A stretch of 6,222 bases of DNA from Planctomycetaceae bacterium (lineage in GTDB: Bacteria; Planctomycetota; Planctomycetia; Pirellulales; Thermoguttaceae), in contig JAISBG010000682.1 in the NCBI GenBank assembly GCA_031266315.1, positions 1 to 6,222 of the forward strand, read 5' to 3'. The translations under genes and the position numbers were made by a program. Of the stretch, positions 6,056-6,222 are shown piece by piece. Position 1 is the first letter of the stretch; each line of letters starts with the position of its first letter. The notes under the pieces are model-generated. The model was not told where the DNA came from. It saw only the letters and a list, made by a program, of their open reading frames with translations, and did not search any database.

Positions 6056-6222
6056 TTGCCTGAAATTACATTTATAAATGAACAGAAAACAATTTTCGTA
6101 ACACATGGAACAACCATATTGGAAGCGGCACGGCAATTAGAAATTACAATCGAAACGCCGTGTAACGGGATTGGAAGTTGCGGTAAATGTAAAGTAAAAA
6201 TCGGTACGAATATTGTCCTCGC
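6056..6222 (+). CDS. [2Fe-2S] ferredoxin-headed protein, probable corrinoid reductive activase (3' end cut by window)
   Basis: Only the first 55 codons are present. They encode a plant-type [2Fe-2S] ferredoxin beta-grasp domain. A short beta-hairpin and T-T-I-L-E-A-A (19-25) lead to the cluster motif C36-N-G-I-G-S-C42-G-K-C45-K-V. The fourth ligand would lie beyond the window edge. Next to corrinoid methyltransferase genes, this N-terminus usually begins a longer protein with a C-terminal ASKHA-type ATPase domain (DUF4445, the RACE family). Such proteins use ATP to reduce inactive cob(II)alamin on the carrier back to cob(I)alamin. That identity is inferred from context, because only the ferredoxin part is visible; a simple ferredoxin or another ferredoxin-headed reductase remains possible. 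The TTG start is chosen from the SD and the exact fit of the ferredoxin N-terminus. It begins 3 bases after the previous stop. Confidence 0.8.
   Translation, partial: MPEITFINEQKTIFVTHGTTILEAARQLEITIETPCNGIGSCGKCKVKIGTNIVL

Overview
The window is a compact, single-strand block of seven genes from an anaerobic bacterium. Base composition is moderate to AT-leaning, Shine-Dalgarno (SD) motifs are strong, and the start codons are mixed (ATG, GTG, TTG). I cannot assign a phylum from the sequence. Oxygen-sensitive corrinoid methyl-transfer genes beside a nitrogenase-like enzyme point to a strict anaerobe such as an acetogen-like, gut or sediment organism.

Layout, all on the + strand: (1) the C-terminal 126 residues of a glutamine-synthetase-family ligase, 2-382; (2) a UroD-fold, MtaA-type zinc methyltransferase, 404-1459; (3) a nitrogenase component 1 alpha-type (NifD-like) subunit, 1456-2967; (4) a nitrogenase component 1 beta-type (NifK-like) subunit, 2967-4355; (5) a B12-binding corrinoid protein of the MtaC/MtbC/MttC type, 4374-5027; (6) a second UroD-fold methyltransferase, 5030-6052; (7) the first 55 codons of a [2Fe-2S] ferredoxin-headed protein, most likely a corrinoid reductive activase, 6056-6222. 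Genes 2 to 7 are separated by 18 bases or less, or overlap by 1 to 4 bases. There is no room for an internal promoter or terminator, so they look like one operon. The ligase gene ends only 21 bases upstream and may belong to it.

The main point is the combination. A two-subunit nitrogenase-like enzyme sits inside a complete corrinoid methyl-transfer module (two zinc methyltransferases, a corrinoid carrier and an activase). Both nitrogenase-like subunits keep all three P-cluster-type cysteines. The alpha subunit also keeps the equivalent of the cysteine that binds FeMo-co (Cys275 in Azotobacter NifD), but has Tyr where NifD has the second ligand His442, and lacks the catalytic His195. It is therefore probably not a dinitrogen reductase. 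The likeliest reading is a reductase of the broad nitrogenase-like (Nfl/Mar) group whose substrate or product is a methylated compound, perhaps a methyl thioether or methylamine, with the methyl group handled by the corrinoid system. That function is inference. No NifH-like reductase or NifB lies in the window, so the electron donor must be encoded elsewhere.
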